Assembly (NCBI GenBank): GCA_002786165.1
Contig: PEQK01000005.1
Location: 62,001-126,000 of the forward strand
DNA length: 64,000 nt
Direction of reading: 5' to 3'
Source of the DNA: Legionella sp.
GTDB taxonomy: Bacteria; Pseudomonadota; Gammaproteobacteria; Legionellales; Legionellaceae
The notes under the pieces are model-generated. The model did no database searches, had not been told where the DNA came from, and was given only the letters and a program-made list of their open reading frames with translations. Below, piece after piece: positions 21,109 through 31,340 of the stretch. Within the stretch, counting starts at the first letter, position 1. Each line of letters starts with the position of its first letter. Position numbers and translations under genes: made by a program.

Positions 21109-21125
21109 ACATTATAGGATGTTGT

Positions 21126-22292
21126 ATGAATTTACATGAATATCAAGCCAAAGCATTGTTGGCCCGTTACAATTTACCTGTTCCGCAAGGGCATATTGCA
21201 GTGAATGCTGAAGAAGCCGTCAAGGCCAGCCAGCAATTATCCACAGCGTCTTGGGTTGCAAAAGCTCAAGTACATGCTGGGGGTCGCGGTAAAGCCGGTG
21301 GTGTGAAACTGGTTAAAACTGCTGAAGAATTAAGCGAATTTGTGAACGGTATTTTGGGGACACGTTTGGTGACCCACCAAACAGATGCCAATGGACAGCC
21401 TGTTAAAGTCGTTTTGATTGAAGAAACCAGTGAGATTGACCGTGAATTGTATCTCGGTGCCGTTGTTGATCGTGCGCAGCGTCGCGTGGTATTTATGGCG
21501 TCTACCGAAGGTGGCATGGAAATCGAAACGGTTGCAGAAAAAACACCCGAAAAAATTCTAACGGTCACAATGGATCCTTTGGTTGGTATCATGCCGTATC
21601 AATGTCGTGATATAGGATTTCAATTAGGATTGACCCCACCACAAATCAATCAGTTGGTGCAGTTAATGACTGGATTGGGTCGTATGTTTGTGGATTATGA
21701 TTTGGCCTTGTTAGAAATCAATCCTTTGGTGGTCACAAAAGCCGGCCAATTGATTTGTTTGGATGCTAAAATCAGTATCGATGACAACGCGATGTTCCGT
21801 CATCCTGATTTGAAAGCCATGCGTGATGCGTCTCAAGAAGATGAGCGTGAAAATCGTGCTCATGAGTTTGAATTGAATTATATTCCTTTAGACGGCGAAA
21901 TTGGATGCATGGTGAATGGTGCCGGATTGGCTATGGCAACCATGGACGTGATTAAATTATGTGGCGGCGAGCCAGCGAATTTTCTTGACGTCGGCGGTGG
22001 TGCAACCAAAGAACGTGTGACAGAGGCATTTAAAATCATTTTGTCAGATGACAAAGTCAAAGGTATCTTGGTCAATATTTTTGGTGGAATTGTGCGTTGT
22101 GATTTGATTGCCGAAGGTATTTTGGCTGCGGTCAAAGAAGTGCAACTAAAAATTCCAGTGGTTGTAAGACTTGAAGGCAATAATGCCAAATTAGGTGCTG
22201 ATATTTTAAATCAAAGTGGCTTAAATGTGATTGCAGCAGATGGTTTAACCGATGCAGCGCAAAAGATTGTCGCAGCTGTGGCTAAGAGGTAA
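21126..22292 (+). CDS. sucC: Succinyl-CoA synthetase beta subunit
   Basis: ADP/GDP-forming ligase, ATP-grasp fold. Start [22 protein letters not shown]; the nucleotide-binding segment [18 protein letters not shown]; metal ligands in LEINPLVVT; the C-terminal CoA-ligase domain with [13 protein letters not shown] and [10 protein letters not shown]. 388 residues, full length. It follows the hairpin at 21072-21108 and is two bases upstream of sucD. Confidence 0.97.
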   Translation: MNLHEYQAKALLARYNLPVPQGHIAVNAEEAVKASQQLSTASWVAKAQVHAGGRGKAGGVKLVKTAEELSEFVNGILGTRLVTHQTDANGQPVKVVLIEETSEIDRELYLGAVVDRAQRRVVFMASTEGGMEIETVAEKTPEKILTVTMDPLVGIMPYQCRDIGFQLGLTPPQINQLVQLMTGLGRMFVDYDLALLEINPLVVTKAGQLICLDAKISIDDNAMFRHPDLKAMRDASQEDERENRAHEFELNYIPLDGEIGCMVNGAGLAMATMDVIKLCGGEPANFLDVGGGATKERVTEAFKIILSDDKVKGILVNIFGGIVRCDLIAEGILAAVKEVQLKIPVVVRLEGNNAKLGADILNQSGLNVIAADGLTDAAQKIVAAVAKR

Positions 22293-22294
22293 GC

Positions 22295-23170
22295 ATGAGT
22301 ATATTAATTAATAAAGATACCCGAGTAATTTGTCAGGGATTTACTGGTAATCAAGGTACATTCCACACCCAACAAGCGATTGAATATGGCACCAAAATGG
22401 TTGGTGGTGTGACACCAGGAAAAGGTGGTCAAGAACATCTATCTCTTCCAGTATTTGATACCGTACGTGATGCTGTAGACGCAACCCAAGCTAATGCGAC
22501 GGTGATTTATGTTCCAGCGCCTTTTTGCAAAGACTCGATCATTGAAGCTGCTGAAGCAGGCATTGAGTTGATCGTATGCATCACAGAAGGTATTCCTGTG
22601 CTGGATATGTTGCAAGTCAAATTGTATTTGGAAAATAACACACACAGTCGCTTGGTCGGTCCTAATTGCCCAGGTGTGATCACGCCTGGAGAGTGTAAAA
22701 TTGGGATTATGCCGGGTTCGATTCATTTGCCTGGTCGTGTCGGTATCGTGTCTCGTTCTGGCACTTTAACGTATGAAGCTGTGAAACAAACGACAGATAA
22801 AGGCTTTGGTCAAAGTACGTGTGTAGGTATTGGTGGTGATCCGATTCCTGGTAGCACATTTATTGATATTCTAGCTTTGTTTGAAAAGGATCCTAAAACT
22901 GAAGCGATTATTCTAGTCGGTGAAATCGGCGGAACAGCAGAAGAAGAAGCTGCAGAATTCATCAAATCTAATGTGTCTAAACCAGTTGTATCGTATATCG
23001 CTGGGGTTACAGCGCCTGCTGGCAAACGCATGGGGCACGCTGGTGCAATTATTTCTGGTGGCAAAGGTACTGCGGCAGATAAATTTGCTGCGTTGCAGGC
23101 TGCTGGTGTGAGCACCGTCAATTCTCCAGCAGATTTAGGCCAAGCTATGGCAGAATTAATGGGCTGGTAA
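22295..23170 (+). CDS. sucD: Succinyl-CoA synthetase alpha subunit
   Basis: CoA-binding subunit that carries the phosphohistidine. Seen: [43 protein letters not shown], and the phosphohistidine block [15 protein letters not shown]. 291 residues, full length. Confidence 0.97.
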   Translation: MSILINKDTRVICQGFTGNQGTFHTQQAIEYGTKMVGGVTPGKGGQEHLSLPVFDTVRDAVDATQANATVIYVPAPFCKDSIIEAAEAGIELIVCITEGIPVLDMLQVKLYLENNTHSRLVGPNCPGVITPGECKIGIMPGSIHLPGRVGIVSRSGTLTYEAVKQTTDKGFGQSTCVGIGGDPIPGSTFIDILALFEKDPKTEAIILVGEIGGTAEEEAAEFIKSNVSKPVVSYIAGVTAPAGKRMGHAGAIISGGKGTAADKFAALQAAGVSTVNSPADLGQAMAELMGW

Positions 23171-23172
23171 CA

Positions 23173-23829
23173 GTGAGCTCATTCAAGTCTATCGATCATC
23201 TGCCCCAAACTCGTGAAGAGTATGGGGCACGTCATTTGCTCGAATCTGAGATGCACAGTAATCCCATTGAGCAATTCAAAATTTGGTTTGATGAATATGC
23301 TCAAACCGAACCTACCACCTATAATGCCATGGTTTTATCCACGGTTGATCATTGTAATCATCCTGATTCTAGAATTGTTTTGCTCAAAGAATTGGACAAA
23401 AATGAATTTATCTTCTATACCCAATATAGTGGTGTAAAAGGATTGCAAATGGAAAACAATCCTTTTGTGGCTTTAAATTTTTATTGGCCGCAGCAAGCCC
23501 GACAAGTTCGAGTACGCGGTATGGTGCATCGAATCTCTGCCGAGCAATCTGATGAATATTTTTATTCTCGACCAAGAGAAAGTCAATTAAGTTGTATGGC
23601 CTCACCACAAAGTCTTAAAATTTCAGGACGGGAAGAATTGGAAGCCGCATATCGTAAAGTTTGTGAAACTTATGCCGATATAATGACAGTTCGCCCTGAT
23701 TCATGGGGTGGATATGCGGTTGTGCCGGATGAAATTGAATTTTGGCAAGGTAGAGATAACCGTTTACATGACCGGATTCAATATATTCGTCACGAAGACA
23801 ACTGGTGTATGCAGCGACTCACACCATAG
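23173..23829 (+). CDS. pdxH: Pyridoxamine 5'-phosphate oxidase
   Basis: FMN enzyme that makes pyridoxal 5'-phosphate. GTG start two bases after the sucD stop, without a clear RBS, so translation is probably coupled to sucD. Conserved blocks: RIVLLKELDKNEFIFYTQY, NPFVALNFYWPQQARQVRVRG, EYFYSRPRESQL, SWGGYAVVPDEIEFWQGRDNRLHDR. 218 residues, normal. Location at the end of a TCA block is unusual but harmless. Confidence 0.95.
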   Translation: MSSFKSIDHLPQTREEYGARHLLESEMHSNPIEQFKIWFDEYAQTEPTTYNAMVLSTVDHCNHPDSRIVLLKELDKNEFIFYTQYSGVKGLQMENNPFVALNFYWPQQARQVRVRGMVHRISAEQSDEYFYSRPRESQLSCMASPQSLKISGREELEAAYRKVCETYADIMTVRPDSWGGYAVVPDEIEFWQGRDNRLHDRIQYIRHEDNWCMQRLTP

Positions 23830-23879
23830 TCTTATTCAAGGATCGATTTTTTGCTTTCAACTGCAAAAGGGGTATCAAT

Positions 23880-24254
23880 ATGGACGATACAATGACTTTA
23901 TTACCAGATATCAAATTACGTTTTAATATCAATCATCCCTCTATCGAAGAATCTTATTGGTATGGATATGAATGTGCTTGTGCTGATTTACAAGAAGAAG
24001 ACAATCCTTTCAAAATGGGATCGACTGAAAGCGATCATTGGATTGAAGGGTGGTGGGCCGGTTTTTATGAGGACAAGCCCGCATTTCCACATCCTTTGGC
24101 TGTTGTTCATCACAGCGAGCAACCCAATCCCCTGACTAATGATCATGTCTATCAGGATCATTTAGAGCATTTTTTTGTTAAATTTCTTGAGATATCTGGC
24201 GTATTGGTGATTTCTGCCATGGTTGGCTATCAGCTGATTGAATTGGTTGCCTAG
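23880..24254 (+). CDS. Small protein with RMF-like segment and C-terminal membrane helix
   Basis: A 124-residue product. The start at 23880 has AAGGGG upstream; an earlier in-frame start (23805) overlaps pdxH. Residues about 22-64 (IEESYWYGYECACADLQ ... DNPF ... HWIEGWWAGF) follow the pattern of ribosome modulation factor: aromatic-x-x-GY, an acidic/polar spacer, NP, then W-x-x-GW-x-x-G. The C-terminus (about residues 100-124) is a hydrophobic helix. The RMF link is my reading of a short pattern, not a firm assignment; classic RMF is 55 residues and has no membrane helix. Confidence 0.55.
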   Translation: MDDTMTLLPDIKLRFNINHPSIEESYWYGYECACADLQEEDNPFKMGSTESDHWIEGWWAGFYEDKPAFPHPLAVVHHSEQPNPLTNDHVYQDHLEHFFVKFLEISGVLVISAMVGYQLIELVA

Positions 24255-24283
24255 CGATTTATAAGCTAGTACAACTTTTTTCT

Positions 24284-24307
24284 ACCTGAGTTCCTGGGAA
24301 CTCAGGT
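24284..24307. terminator. Hairpin after the pdxH unit
   Basis: Perfect 10-bp stem ACCTGAGTTC (24284-24293) and GAACTCAGGT (24298-24307) around the loop CTGG, followed by GATTTCT. It lies 30 bp past the last gene of the TCA-pdxH block. The T-tract is short. Confidence 0.6.
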
Positions 24308-24350
24308 GATTTCTATTGGGTTCAAAATAGCGAAAGTCTTCCACAAAATC

Positions 24351-24359
24351 TGTGGATAA
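24351..24359 (-). other. Consensus DnaA-box match upstream of lolC
   Basis: TGTGGATAA is the complement of the DnaA box TTATCCACA. It is part of a small palindrome CCACA-AAATC-TGTGG (24341-24355). A single 9-mer can occur by chance and no origin features surround it. The rest of the gap 24308-24472 shows nothing else clear apart from a TACAAT-like box near 24435. Confidence 0.25.
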
Positions 24360-24472
24360 CTATGTGCATTGGCTGCTAATGAAAGTCGAATATCTTCGAA
24401 AGATCGAGGCTGGGTCTATCTTGTCGACGAAAATTTAACTACAATCATCTTTTAATCAAAATTAGTCCACTT

Positions 24473-25720
24473 ATGTTAAAACCTTTGGCTTTGTTTATAG
24501 GATTGCGTTATACCCGAGCACGGAAAAAGAGTCATTTTGTCTCTTTTATTTCTTTAAGCTCGATGCTGGGCATTGGCATGGGTGTGATGGTTTTGATAAC
24601 GGTGCTTTCTGTGATGAATGGCTTCGATGCTGAGATTCGCAAACGTTTTTTTGGTATGGCACCTGAAGTGACCATTACCAGTCAAGATGGTGTTGTTCGT
24701 GATTGGAGAGCATTGGAAGCAAAGATAGCTCATCGTAAAGACATTAAGGCGATCGCGCCCTATGTGAGCACGCAGGGCATTTTAAGCAGCAATGGACAAG
24801 TGGTACCTGTATTGCTAACAGGTATTTTACCGCAACAAGAGCAAGCAATCACCCATTTACACGACAAACTTATTTTAGGCACCGATGCTGATTTAGACCA
24901 TTTTGGTATTGTATTGGGACGAGGATTGGCAGAAACCTTAGGGGTTATCATCGGTGATCCGATTACAGTTATGATTCCTCAAGCTTCCGTTTCCCCGGCG
25001 GGCATTGTCCCGAGATTCAAGAGATTCGTGGTGAAGGGCGTGTTTTCTGCGGGCTCTGGGTTTAATTTTGATACCAAATTAGCATTTGTGCATATCAATG
25101 ATGCGCAAAAACTACTACAAATGCAGCCTGATGATGTGTCAGGATTGCGTTTAAAGATAGATAATATTTACCAAGCGCCACTGTTATCTCAACAATTAGG
25201 CTATGAATTAGGTGAGTCGTATCAGGTTGGCAATTGGACCGAATCTTTTGGTGCTTTTTTTGATGCGGTGAAAATGGAAAAAACCATGATGTTTCTGATA
25301 TTGTTGCTGATCATCGGTGTGGCTGCGTTTAATTTGGTCTCATCTTTGGTGATGGTGGTGAATGACAAACAATCTGAAATTGCAATTTTACGTACGATTG
25401 GTGCTACACCAAGGTTGATTCTTGGTATCTTTATGGTACAAGGTATGTTGATTGGCAGTATGGGTACTTTGATGGGGATTGTGAGTGGTTTGTTACTTGC
25501 CAGTCATGCCACAGAAATCGTCAATTATTTACAATCCATTTTTGATTTGCATGTCTTGTCTTCTAGTATTTATTTTATTGATTACTTACCCTCAAAGATT
25601 TTAGTGTCTGACATAGTTATTGTGGCATTGACCGCTTTGGGTTTGAGTTTTTTGGCAACCATATATCCAGCATGGCGTGCTTCCAGAACTGTGATTGCAG
25701 AGGCCTTACACTATGAATAA
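24473..25720 (+). CDS. lolC: Lipoprotein-releasing ABC transporter permease (LolC/LolF type)
   Basis: Inner-membrane permease of the Lol pathway, which extracts lipoproteins such as NlpD for outer-membrane transfer. One N-terminal helix after [21 protein letters not shown], a large periplasmic domain (about residues 45-265), then three C-terminal helices with the FtsX/MacB-like [17 protein letters not shown]. 415 residues. It overlaps lolD by eight bases. Only one permease gene is present where E. coli has lolC and lolE flanking lolD, so the complex may be a LolF-type homodimer. Confidence 0.92.
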   Translation: MLKPLALFIGLRYTRARKKSHFVSFISLSSMLGIGMGVMVLITVLSVMNGFDAEIRKRFFGMAPEVTITSQDGVVRDWRALEAKIAHRKDIKAIAPYVSTQGILSSNGQVVPVLLTGILPQQEQAITHLHDKLILGTDADLDHFGIVLGRGLAETLGVIIGDPITVMIPQASVSPAGIVPRFKRFVVKGVFSAGSGFNFDTKLAFVHINDAQKLLQMQPDDVSGLRLKIDNIYQAPLLSQQLGYELGESYQVGNWTESFGAFFDAVKMEKTMMFLILLLIIGVAAFNLVSSLVMVVNDKQSEIAILRTIGATPRLILGIFMVQGMLIGSMGTLMGIVSGLLLASHATEIVNYLQSIFDLHVLSSSIYFIDYLPSKILVSDIVIVALTALGLSFLATIYPAWRASRTVIAEALHYE

Positions 25721-26402
25721 ACCCATCATCAGTTGCCGTGATTTAGAAAAAACGTACCACGATGGACAAACCTCTTTAACAATTTTGCAAGGGATTGATC
25801 TTGATATTCATGTGGGATCGCGTATTGCTATTGTAGGGCCCTCTGGATCGGGTAAGAGTTCATTGTTGCAATTATTGGGTGGGCTAGACATACCAACGTG
25901 CGGTCAGGTCTTAATTCGAGATACCGATTGGCAAACATTAAGTGAACGTCGACGCTGCCAATTACGCAATGAAACTTTAGGATTCGTGTATCAATTTCAT
26001 CATCTATTGCCAGAGTTTAGCGCATTAGAAAATGTGACTATTCCCGGGTTATTGGCGCAATTGTCACAAGCAGACGCTACCAAACGAGCTCAAACCATAT
26101 TAGAAGAGGTTGGATTAGGGGCGCGTTTAGAACACAAGCCTAGCCAACTGTCGGGTGGTGAGCGTCAACGAGTCGCGATTGCAAGGGCTTTGGTACAACG
26201 ACCCGCGTGCGTATTTGCGGATGAACCAACTGGCAATTTAGATCAACAGACCGCCACTCATATTTTTGATTTAATGTTGGATTTAAATCAACGCCACCAA
26301 ACGGCATTGGTGATAGTGACCCATGATATGACTTTGGCATCACGTATGGATCATATTTTGACCTTAAAAGAAGGAAAGCTGCATACGAGTTTTAAAAAAT
26401 AA
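25713..26402 (+). CDS. lolD: Lipoprotein-releasing system ATPase LolD
   Basis: ABC ATPase driving the Lol permease. Walker [11 protein letters not shown]-loop [16 protein letters not shown], signature [15 protein letters not shown], Walker [12 protein letters not shown] and the His switch VTHD. The start at 25713 overlaps the end of the permease gene and has GAGG nine bases upstream. 229 residues, normal. Confidence 0.95.
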   Translation: MNKPIISCRDLEKTYHDGQTSLTILQGIDLDIHVGSRIAIVGPSGSGKSSLLQLLGGLDIPTCGQVLIRDTDWQTLSERRRCQLRNETLGFVYQFHHLLPEFSALENVTIPGLLAQLSQADATKRAQTILEEVGLGARLEHKPSQLSGGERQRVAIARALVQRPACVFADEPTGNLDQQTATHIFDLMLDLNQRHQTALVIVTHDMTLASRMDHILTLKEGKLHTSFKK

Positions 26403-26488
26403 CGCATTGATCCATAGTGGTCCGCAAGCAGCGCGGTGAATCGCGAGAATCTAAAATCATATCTTGCAGGGTACCATAAAAAGAAAAG

Positions 26489-26551
26489 TAGCCTTGATGC
26501 AGCCTAGTGTAATCGATGGAGAGTCACAGATACTACGCTACATCAAGGCTA
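26489..26551. repeat. CCTTGATG inverted-repeat element, probable terminator
   Basis: TAGCCTTGATG (26489-26499) and CATCAAGGCTA (26541-26551) are perfect 11-bp inverted arms directly after the stop of the minus-strand 868-residue gene. Read on the minus strand the second arm is followed by CTTTTCTTTTTATGG, as expected for a terminator. The left arm and the following AGTGTAATC match a related element at 37881-37910. Confidence 0.55.
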
Positions 26552-29158
26552 TTAAAGTATTGGGATCGCAAAATCATTTTCTATATTTTCCAGTTCGGGA
26601 CGTTTGACAGTTGCGGCTCTATAAAAACCGATGCTGCTTAACGTTGTGGTCACACCGATTGCTGCGATACTGATACCAAGAAGACTCATGCCAGCTACAT
26701 GACATAAAGTAAAGGCGATTATTAAAATGGCAATACCGATAGAGCTTAATACACAAGTCATAAAAAAATTATAGTCCAAGCCATATTGCATTTTAAATGT
26801 ATTATTTGAAATATCGTTCATTAATAGTGCGTATTTTTTTAAACCATGAGCGGATAGAGGAAGATTGTTTTTTAAAAACACTTCTTTTATTTTATGGTGA
26901 AGCGTTGGAGCAGCGTTTATAAATTCAAAGTCAGTGGCTTTGGTCCCAATGGCCATAATAAATCGGAAAATATCTTGATCTGATAACAGAGAAAAAATAT
27001 GTTCTAATTGCTCACTATTTTGAATAAGAGTTTTGGAGTGATCACCCAAGGCAGTAATAAGCACATGCCGTTCTTCTTTTGGCAATTTTTCGAGTATTTG
27101 TATCAGTTGATAACTATCGGTTATAAGTGTTGGTAGGTTCGGCACTAATAAAGTAATCAAGGGGGTACGTTGAGCTGGTTCTAATTGAGTGAGAACCGAG
27201 TCTAAGTCTTCTGTAGTATGAATCACCTCTCTAATATTTTCACCTAAATTGGTGAGCAACGTAAAGCGATGGTCTATGGGCAGTAGGTCCAATAAATGTA
27301 GTAATTGCGATATTTCTATAGTAAAACTAAGCTTTAAGACCAATATAAAAAGAGACGGATTGTCTAAATTTGACAGTATATACTCCAATTTCTCCCAACT
27401 ATTAATGATTTTTATAATTTGAGGATGCAATAAATCTGTTATTTTCTGACGTAAAGTTGAAAATTTTTTGATAATTCCCACCAAATCAGATTCATTTGTA
27501 ATCAGTCTATCTCTGTGAACACCTAAAGATTTGATCAGCTTATATCTGCTGTTTTCTTTTAGAAAACTGGTAATTCCTATTAATTGCTTGTTATTCTGAA
27601 GGATAGTTGTAAATTTACTTAATAATTCATGTATCATTTCATTTGCAATTTTTTTGCTCAATAGTGGAATAAGCCATATGAGTTGATTGCCATTTTTAAT
27701 CAAATCCTTAAGCTGATTTTTAAGACGTTTCATATGCTCAAGCAGTTCAGAATTTTGCTCTGCATATCGTAGTGACACCATAGACATCAACATTGTTATA
27801 CAAGCCATTGTTAAATATGTTTCAGCGTGTCCATGAAAATTTTTTTTAAAGGCATTCAACAAATTATTCGTAACATTCGTATATTTGTGTTGATATAAAG
27901 GGGGATAGATAATGCCATGTATGTCCTCAAAGACTTTGTCATAGGTCTGGTTATTAGGACGAAATGTTTCGTGATTCATAACCAATAAGAATAATTTAGA
28001 GTCAGCAGGTGATACTGTCTCAATGACTTCTAACACATTTTCTTTAAGCGCTCCGCAAGGGATATCATAACAGTCCTTTACTGGAGGTAAATTTGGTAAT
28101 GGGTGATGTTTTAAAACGGTCATAGCTGCTATTAACAAGGTTCTTACAAAGCAAATAATGTCATTAATTGTGATATTGTCATTATCAGTGGGAGATTGTG
28201 TTTTATAAAAATCCTTAAATGATAGATTGACATGATGAGGTGTTAAATAGGGCCGTAACATCGTGAAGGTGTCAGAAAACTCTGAATATTTAGCCTCGAT
28301 AGCTTGCCTTTCTTTTTCAGGAATATGGGCATAATCTGCTCTATTTGGCTGAGTGCCTAGTAAAATATGTTGGTATAACTCAGAGAGTTCTTGGGTAGAG
28401 AGTATCTCAAGTTCAGGCCAACCGAAGCGTAATACAGTATATACATTAGATTGCTGGACATGCGTCAACTTTAAATAATCTCGGCTGAAACGGTTGCGGT
28501 GAGTGTTTTCTTCCAAATTGAGCTCACCTAAACCTCGCTTGTCCAAGTCATTTATAAGCTCTTTATCTAGCGTGGTAGAAAATACGCCACTAATACATTG
28601 ATTTAAGAGAGTGACACGGTAATGCCATAATTCGTTCTGTCGCCATACACGCATTTCGTTATTAGGTAATATGGCATCAGAAGAAGGTTCCTCTTCAATG
28701 ATGGAACATTTTTGAGTTAATAAGAGATCGAATGCTTCTTCAAGTGTGATTTTTTTTGGTAATTCTGGAGGTGCAATTTTATCCAAAAATTGATCTTTTT
28801 TGGGGAAAAACTCTAGGATAATATCAGAGACGTTATTCCCCAATGGTTCTACAACCCTCCAGTCACCGTTTGATGATGGTTGTTCTAAATGATGTAATAC
28901 AAGATCAACGTTCATTTTTTGCGTGGATGCACGATGTAATTGCTTATTTATGAAAAGAAAACAATAAGATATTGTGTTATCAACTGCATACAGACGGATA
29001 TCATTATCTAGAGATTTTTTAAACCAAAGGGTGTCGAATGTTTCGGGATACACCATTTCATAATACGTATAGACACCCTCAGTTTCAGAAAAATAGCCCC
29101 AAGCAGCAGGCGTTGTTGGGTTACTAAAAATAAGATATGGCCCATAAGTTCTGTACAT
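26552..29158 (-). CDS. Unknown 868-residue helical-repeat protein with C-terminal membrane hairpin
   Basis: No family recognised. Residues 1-490 show no clear motif; 1-60 are rich in Tyr and aromatic residues. Residues about 491-750 hold about seven tandem helical repeats near 33 residues each, with the rough pattern L--IL--LP---R--LL--LG-----LI (clearest: SQLLHLLDLLPIDHR at 617, YQLIQILEKLPKEER at 683). Two hydrophobic helices follow (about 799-824 and 826-850) with a short acidic tail. No signal peptide. Such solenoid-plus-membrane-anchor architecture is common in intracellular-pathogen effectors; a role at host membranes is inference. It is flanked by lolD (convergent) and asnS. Confidence 0.75.
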   Translation of the reverse strand: MYRTYGPYLIFSNPTTPAAWGYFSETEGVYTYYEMVYPETFDTLWFKKSLDNDIRLYAVDNTISYCFLFINKQLHRASTQKMNVDLVLHHLEQPSSNGDWRVVEPLGNNVSDIILEFFPKKDQFLDKIAPPELPKKITLEEAFDLLLTQKCSIIEEEPSSDAILPNNEMRVWRQNELWHYRVTLLNQCISGVFSTTLDKELINDLDKRGLGELNLEENTHRNRFSRDYLKLTHVQQSNVYTVLRFGWPELEILSTQELSELYQHILLGTQPNRADYAHIPEKERQAIEAKYSEFSDTFTMLRPYLTPHHVNLSFKDFYKTQSPTDNDNITINDIICFVRTLLIAAMTVLKHHPLPNLPPVKDCYDIPCGALKENVLEVIETVSPADSKLFLLVMNHETFRPNNQTYDKVFEDIHGIIYPPLYQHKYTNVTNNLLNAFKKNFHGHAETYLTMACITMLMSMVSLRYAEQNSELLEHMKRLKNQLKDLIKNGNQLIWLIPLLSKKIANEMIHELLSKFTTILQNNKQLIGITSFLKENSRYKLIKSLGVHRDRLITNESDLVGIIKKFSTLRQKITDLLHPQIIKIINSWEKLEYILSNLDNPSLFILVLKLSFTIEISQLLHLLDLLPIDHRFTLLTNLGENIREVIHTTEDLDSVLTQLEPAQRTPLITLLVPNLPTLITDSYQLIQILEKLPKEERHVLITALGDHSKTLIQNSEQLEHIFSLLSDQDIFRFIMAIGTKATDFEFINAAPTLHHKIKEVFLKNNLPLSAHGLKKYALLMNDISNNTFKMQYGLDYNFFMTCVLSSIGIAILIIAFTLCHVAGMSLLGISIAAIGVTTTLSSIGFYRAATVKRPELENIENDFAIPIL

Positions 29159-29261
29159 ATGATTGGATTTTTTGGAGTGTTGTTTTATTTTACTAGATCA
29201 ACACATTGAGTGTACATACTGTGGTAGGAAAGTAAGATGATGCTCATACAGCCAAAATAAG

Positions 29262-29282
29262 GCAAGGTAAGATGAACCTTGC
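29262..29282 (-). terminator. asnS terminator
   Basis: On the minus strand GCAAGGT (29282-29276), loop TCATCTT, ACCTTGC (29268-29262), then CTTATTTT. A 7-bp stem followed by a T-rich run, 23 bp after the asnS stop. Confidence 0.65.
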
Positions 29283-29304
29283 ACTTAATTTGGATCTTAT
29301 AGCG

Positions 29305-30708
29305 TTAAAACTCTGCATGTCCTGGCGTTCGTGGAAAGGGAATCACATCTCGCACATTGTTGACGCCTGTGATGTAGGATACTAGTCTTTCAAGTCCTAA
29401 GCCAAATCCTGCATGAGGCACAGTGCCATAGCGTCTTAAATCACGATACCATTGGTACGTATCTTTATTAAGGTGACATTCATCCATACGGCGATCAAGC
29501 ACTGACAATCGTTCTTCGCGTTGGCTACCACCAATGATTTCGCCAATACCAGGAACTAAGACATCCATGGCTGCAACGGTTTTTTCATCATCGTTGATGC
29601 GCATATAAAAGCTTTTGATCGCTGCTGGGTAATTCGTCAAAATAACTGGTTTTTTGCAGAGAACTTCTGCCAAATAACGTTCATGCTCAGATTGTAAATC
29701 CAAACCCCATTCAACAGGGTAATCAAACGCCTGTTTGGATTTTTGTAATTGCTCGACTGCTTCAGAATACGTCATAATTTCAAAGCTGGCATTGGCCAAA
29801 TCAGTTAAGCGGTCCAATAAACCTGGAGAGATGTGTTGATTAAAAAACACCAAATCATCCATACGTTCGGCCAACACAGTTTGGCAGAGATATTGTAAAA
29901 AAACCTGACTCAATTGGCAGATATCATCTAAGTTTGCAAAAGCCAACTCAGGTTCAATCATCCAAAATTCGGCCAAATGACGCGACGTATTAGAGTTTTC
30001 AGCGCGAAATGTTGGACCAAAGGTATATACTTTGGATAAGGCCAAACAATAGGCTTCCACATTCAATTGTCCTGATACGGTTAAGAATGATTCACGACCA
30101 AAGAAATCTTGAGAAAAATCTAACTCACCCTCAGCAGTTTTGGGTAAATTGAGCAGATCGAGGGTGCTGACACGAAATAATTCGCCTGCACCTTCGCAAT
30201 CACTCGCGGTGATAATGGGTGTGTGCACCCAAAGATAACCTCGTTCGTGAAAAAAGCGATGGGTGGCTTGTGACAAACAATCTCGTACCCGCGCAACTGC
30301 GCCAATGGTGTTGGTTCTTGGACGCAAATGCGCGACATCACGTAAATATTCTAACGTATGCCGTTTGGCAGAAATGGGATAGGTATCAGGATTGTCGACC
30401 CAGCCAACGACTTCAATTTCTTCGATTTGAATTTCAAAGTGTTGGCCCTGGCCTTGTGACGCAACCAAACGGCCCGTTGCTTTAAGCGAACAACCTGCTG
30501 TAATGCGTAAGATATCAGATTGGTAATTTGAAAGAGTGGCTGGGATAACCAATTGAATGCCAGCATGGCAAGAACCGTCATGTAACGTAATAAACGATAT
30601 ACCTGCCTTAGAATCTCGCCGGGTTCTGACCCAACCTTGAACTATGACTGTGTGATCGACAGATACTTTACCTGATAAACAGTGAGCAATAGAATGTATT
30701 TGAGACAT
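29305..30708 (-). CDS. asnS: Asparaginyl-tRNA synthetase
   Basis: Class II synthetase. An N-terminal OB anticodon-binding domain ([26 protein letters not shown]), then the catalytic core: [36 protein letters not shown] (motif 2 region) and [16 protein letters not shown] (motif 3). 467 residues match E. coli AsnS; the phrase [10 protein letters not shown] and the absence of the AspRS insertion domain favour AsnS over AspRS. A single gene on the minus strand. Confidence 0.96.
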   Translation of the reverse strand: MSQIHSIAHCLSGKVSVDHTVIVQGWVRTRRDSKAGISFITLHDGSCHAGIQLVIPATLSNYQSDILRITAGCSLKATGRLVASQGQGQHFEIQIEEIEVVGWVDNPDTYPISAKRHTLEYLRDVAHLRPRTNTIGAVARVRDCLSQATHRFFHERGYLWVHTPIITASDCEGAGELFRVSTLDLLNLPKTAEGELDFSQDFFGRESFLTVSGQLNVEAYCLALSKVYTFGPTFRAENSNTSRHLAEFWMIEPELAFANLDDICQLSQVFLQYLCQTVLAERMDDLVFFNQHISPGLLDRLTDLANASFEIMTYSEAVEQLQKSKQAFDYPVEWGLDLQSEHERYLAEVLCKKPVILTNYPAAIKSFYMRINDDEKTVAAMDVLVPGIGEIIGGSQREERLSVLDRRMDECHLNKDTYQWYRDLRRYGTVPHAGFGLGLERLVSYITGVNNVRDVIPFPRTPGHAEF

Positions 30709-30903
30709 GATAATTCGGCAACTAAATGAAAAAGATGATACACCAGTGGGTTGGGAAAAAGCCAGATGTATTCATGTGCATTTACAATTTTTCTATTGTA
30801 TTAAAGTGACATCTGAAAATTAGCTACTGGGAACAGCTGCAGTACCTAGCGATGAGGATCAAGCGCCTGTCTGACTTATTTTCTACGTTCCGTAACTTCA
30901 TTA

Positions 30904-30954
30904 GGGCGTGTTGACAATTGCTCCTCCCCGCTGCCTACGTGCCGGGGCTTGTCC
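30904..30954 (+). repeat. Left 51-bp inverted repeat
   Basis: Begins GGGCGTGTTGACAATTGCTC and ends GGGGCTTGTCC; 46 of 51 bases match the reverse complement of 34656-34706. Preceded by TA at 30902-30903. Its inner end is a degenerate copy of the CTTGT-loop hairpin. The rest of 30709-31058 holds no gene; the asnS promoter should lie at its left edge. Confidence 0.85.
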
Positions 30955-31058
30955 TTGAGAGTTCCTCAGAAAATAAGGTAATAAGTTATTGAAATACTTA
31001 GTAATTAAAAAATTGAAAGTGCATGACGTATATGATCAAATAGCGTTTACGAGACAAT

Positions 31059-31340
31059 ATGAGATCGAACGTCATGCAACAGATGAGATTATTACATAGT
31101 TTATTTAAAAAACAATTACCATCGGTACATAAAATCAGGCTTCAAAATCTATTTGATGCATGTGAAACAGCTATTAAGAGCAATCAGCTGTATTTAACTG
31201 GCCAAGGAAGACAGTTATCAAATAAAAACAAAACGAGTAGCAACATTCAAAAGATTGACCGATTACTAGGAAATAGCCATCTGTGCGCAGAACAAAACAG
31301 TTTTTATCAAGTGATGTTTTTCTATTTAATTCAAGAGCCA
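31059..31340 (+). pseudogene. IS4-family (IS10-like) transposase, N-terminal fragment
   Basis: The translation from 31059 (about 94 residues) has the IS10-type N-terminal pattern: HKIRLQNLFDACETAI, then LTGQGRQLSNKNKTSSNIQK, then IDRLLGNSHLCAEQNSFYQ. The catalytic DDE part is missing: at about 31340 the similarity ends and a different transposase continues in another frame. Confidence 0.75.

Noticed and set aside
24341-24360. Possible replication origin from a perfect DnaA-box match
   Set aside because: Only one box, no AT-rich unwinding cluster and no dnaA/dnaN/gidA neighbours; chance or a minor regulatory site is more likely.
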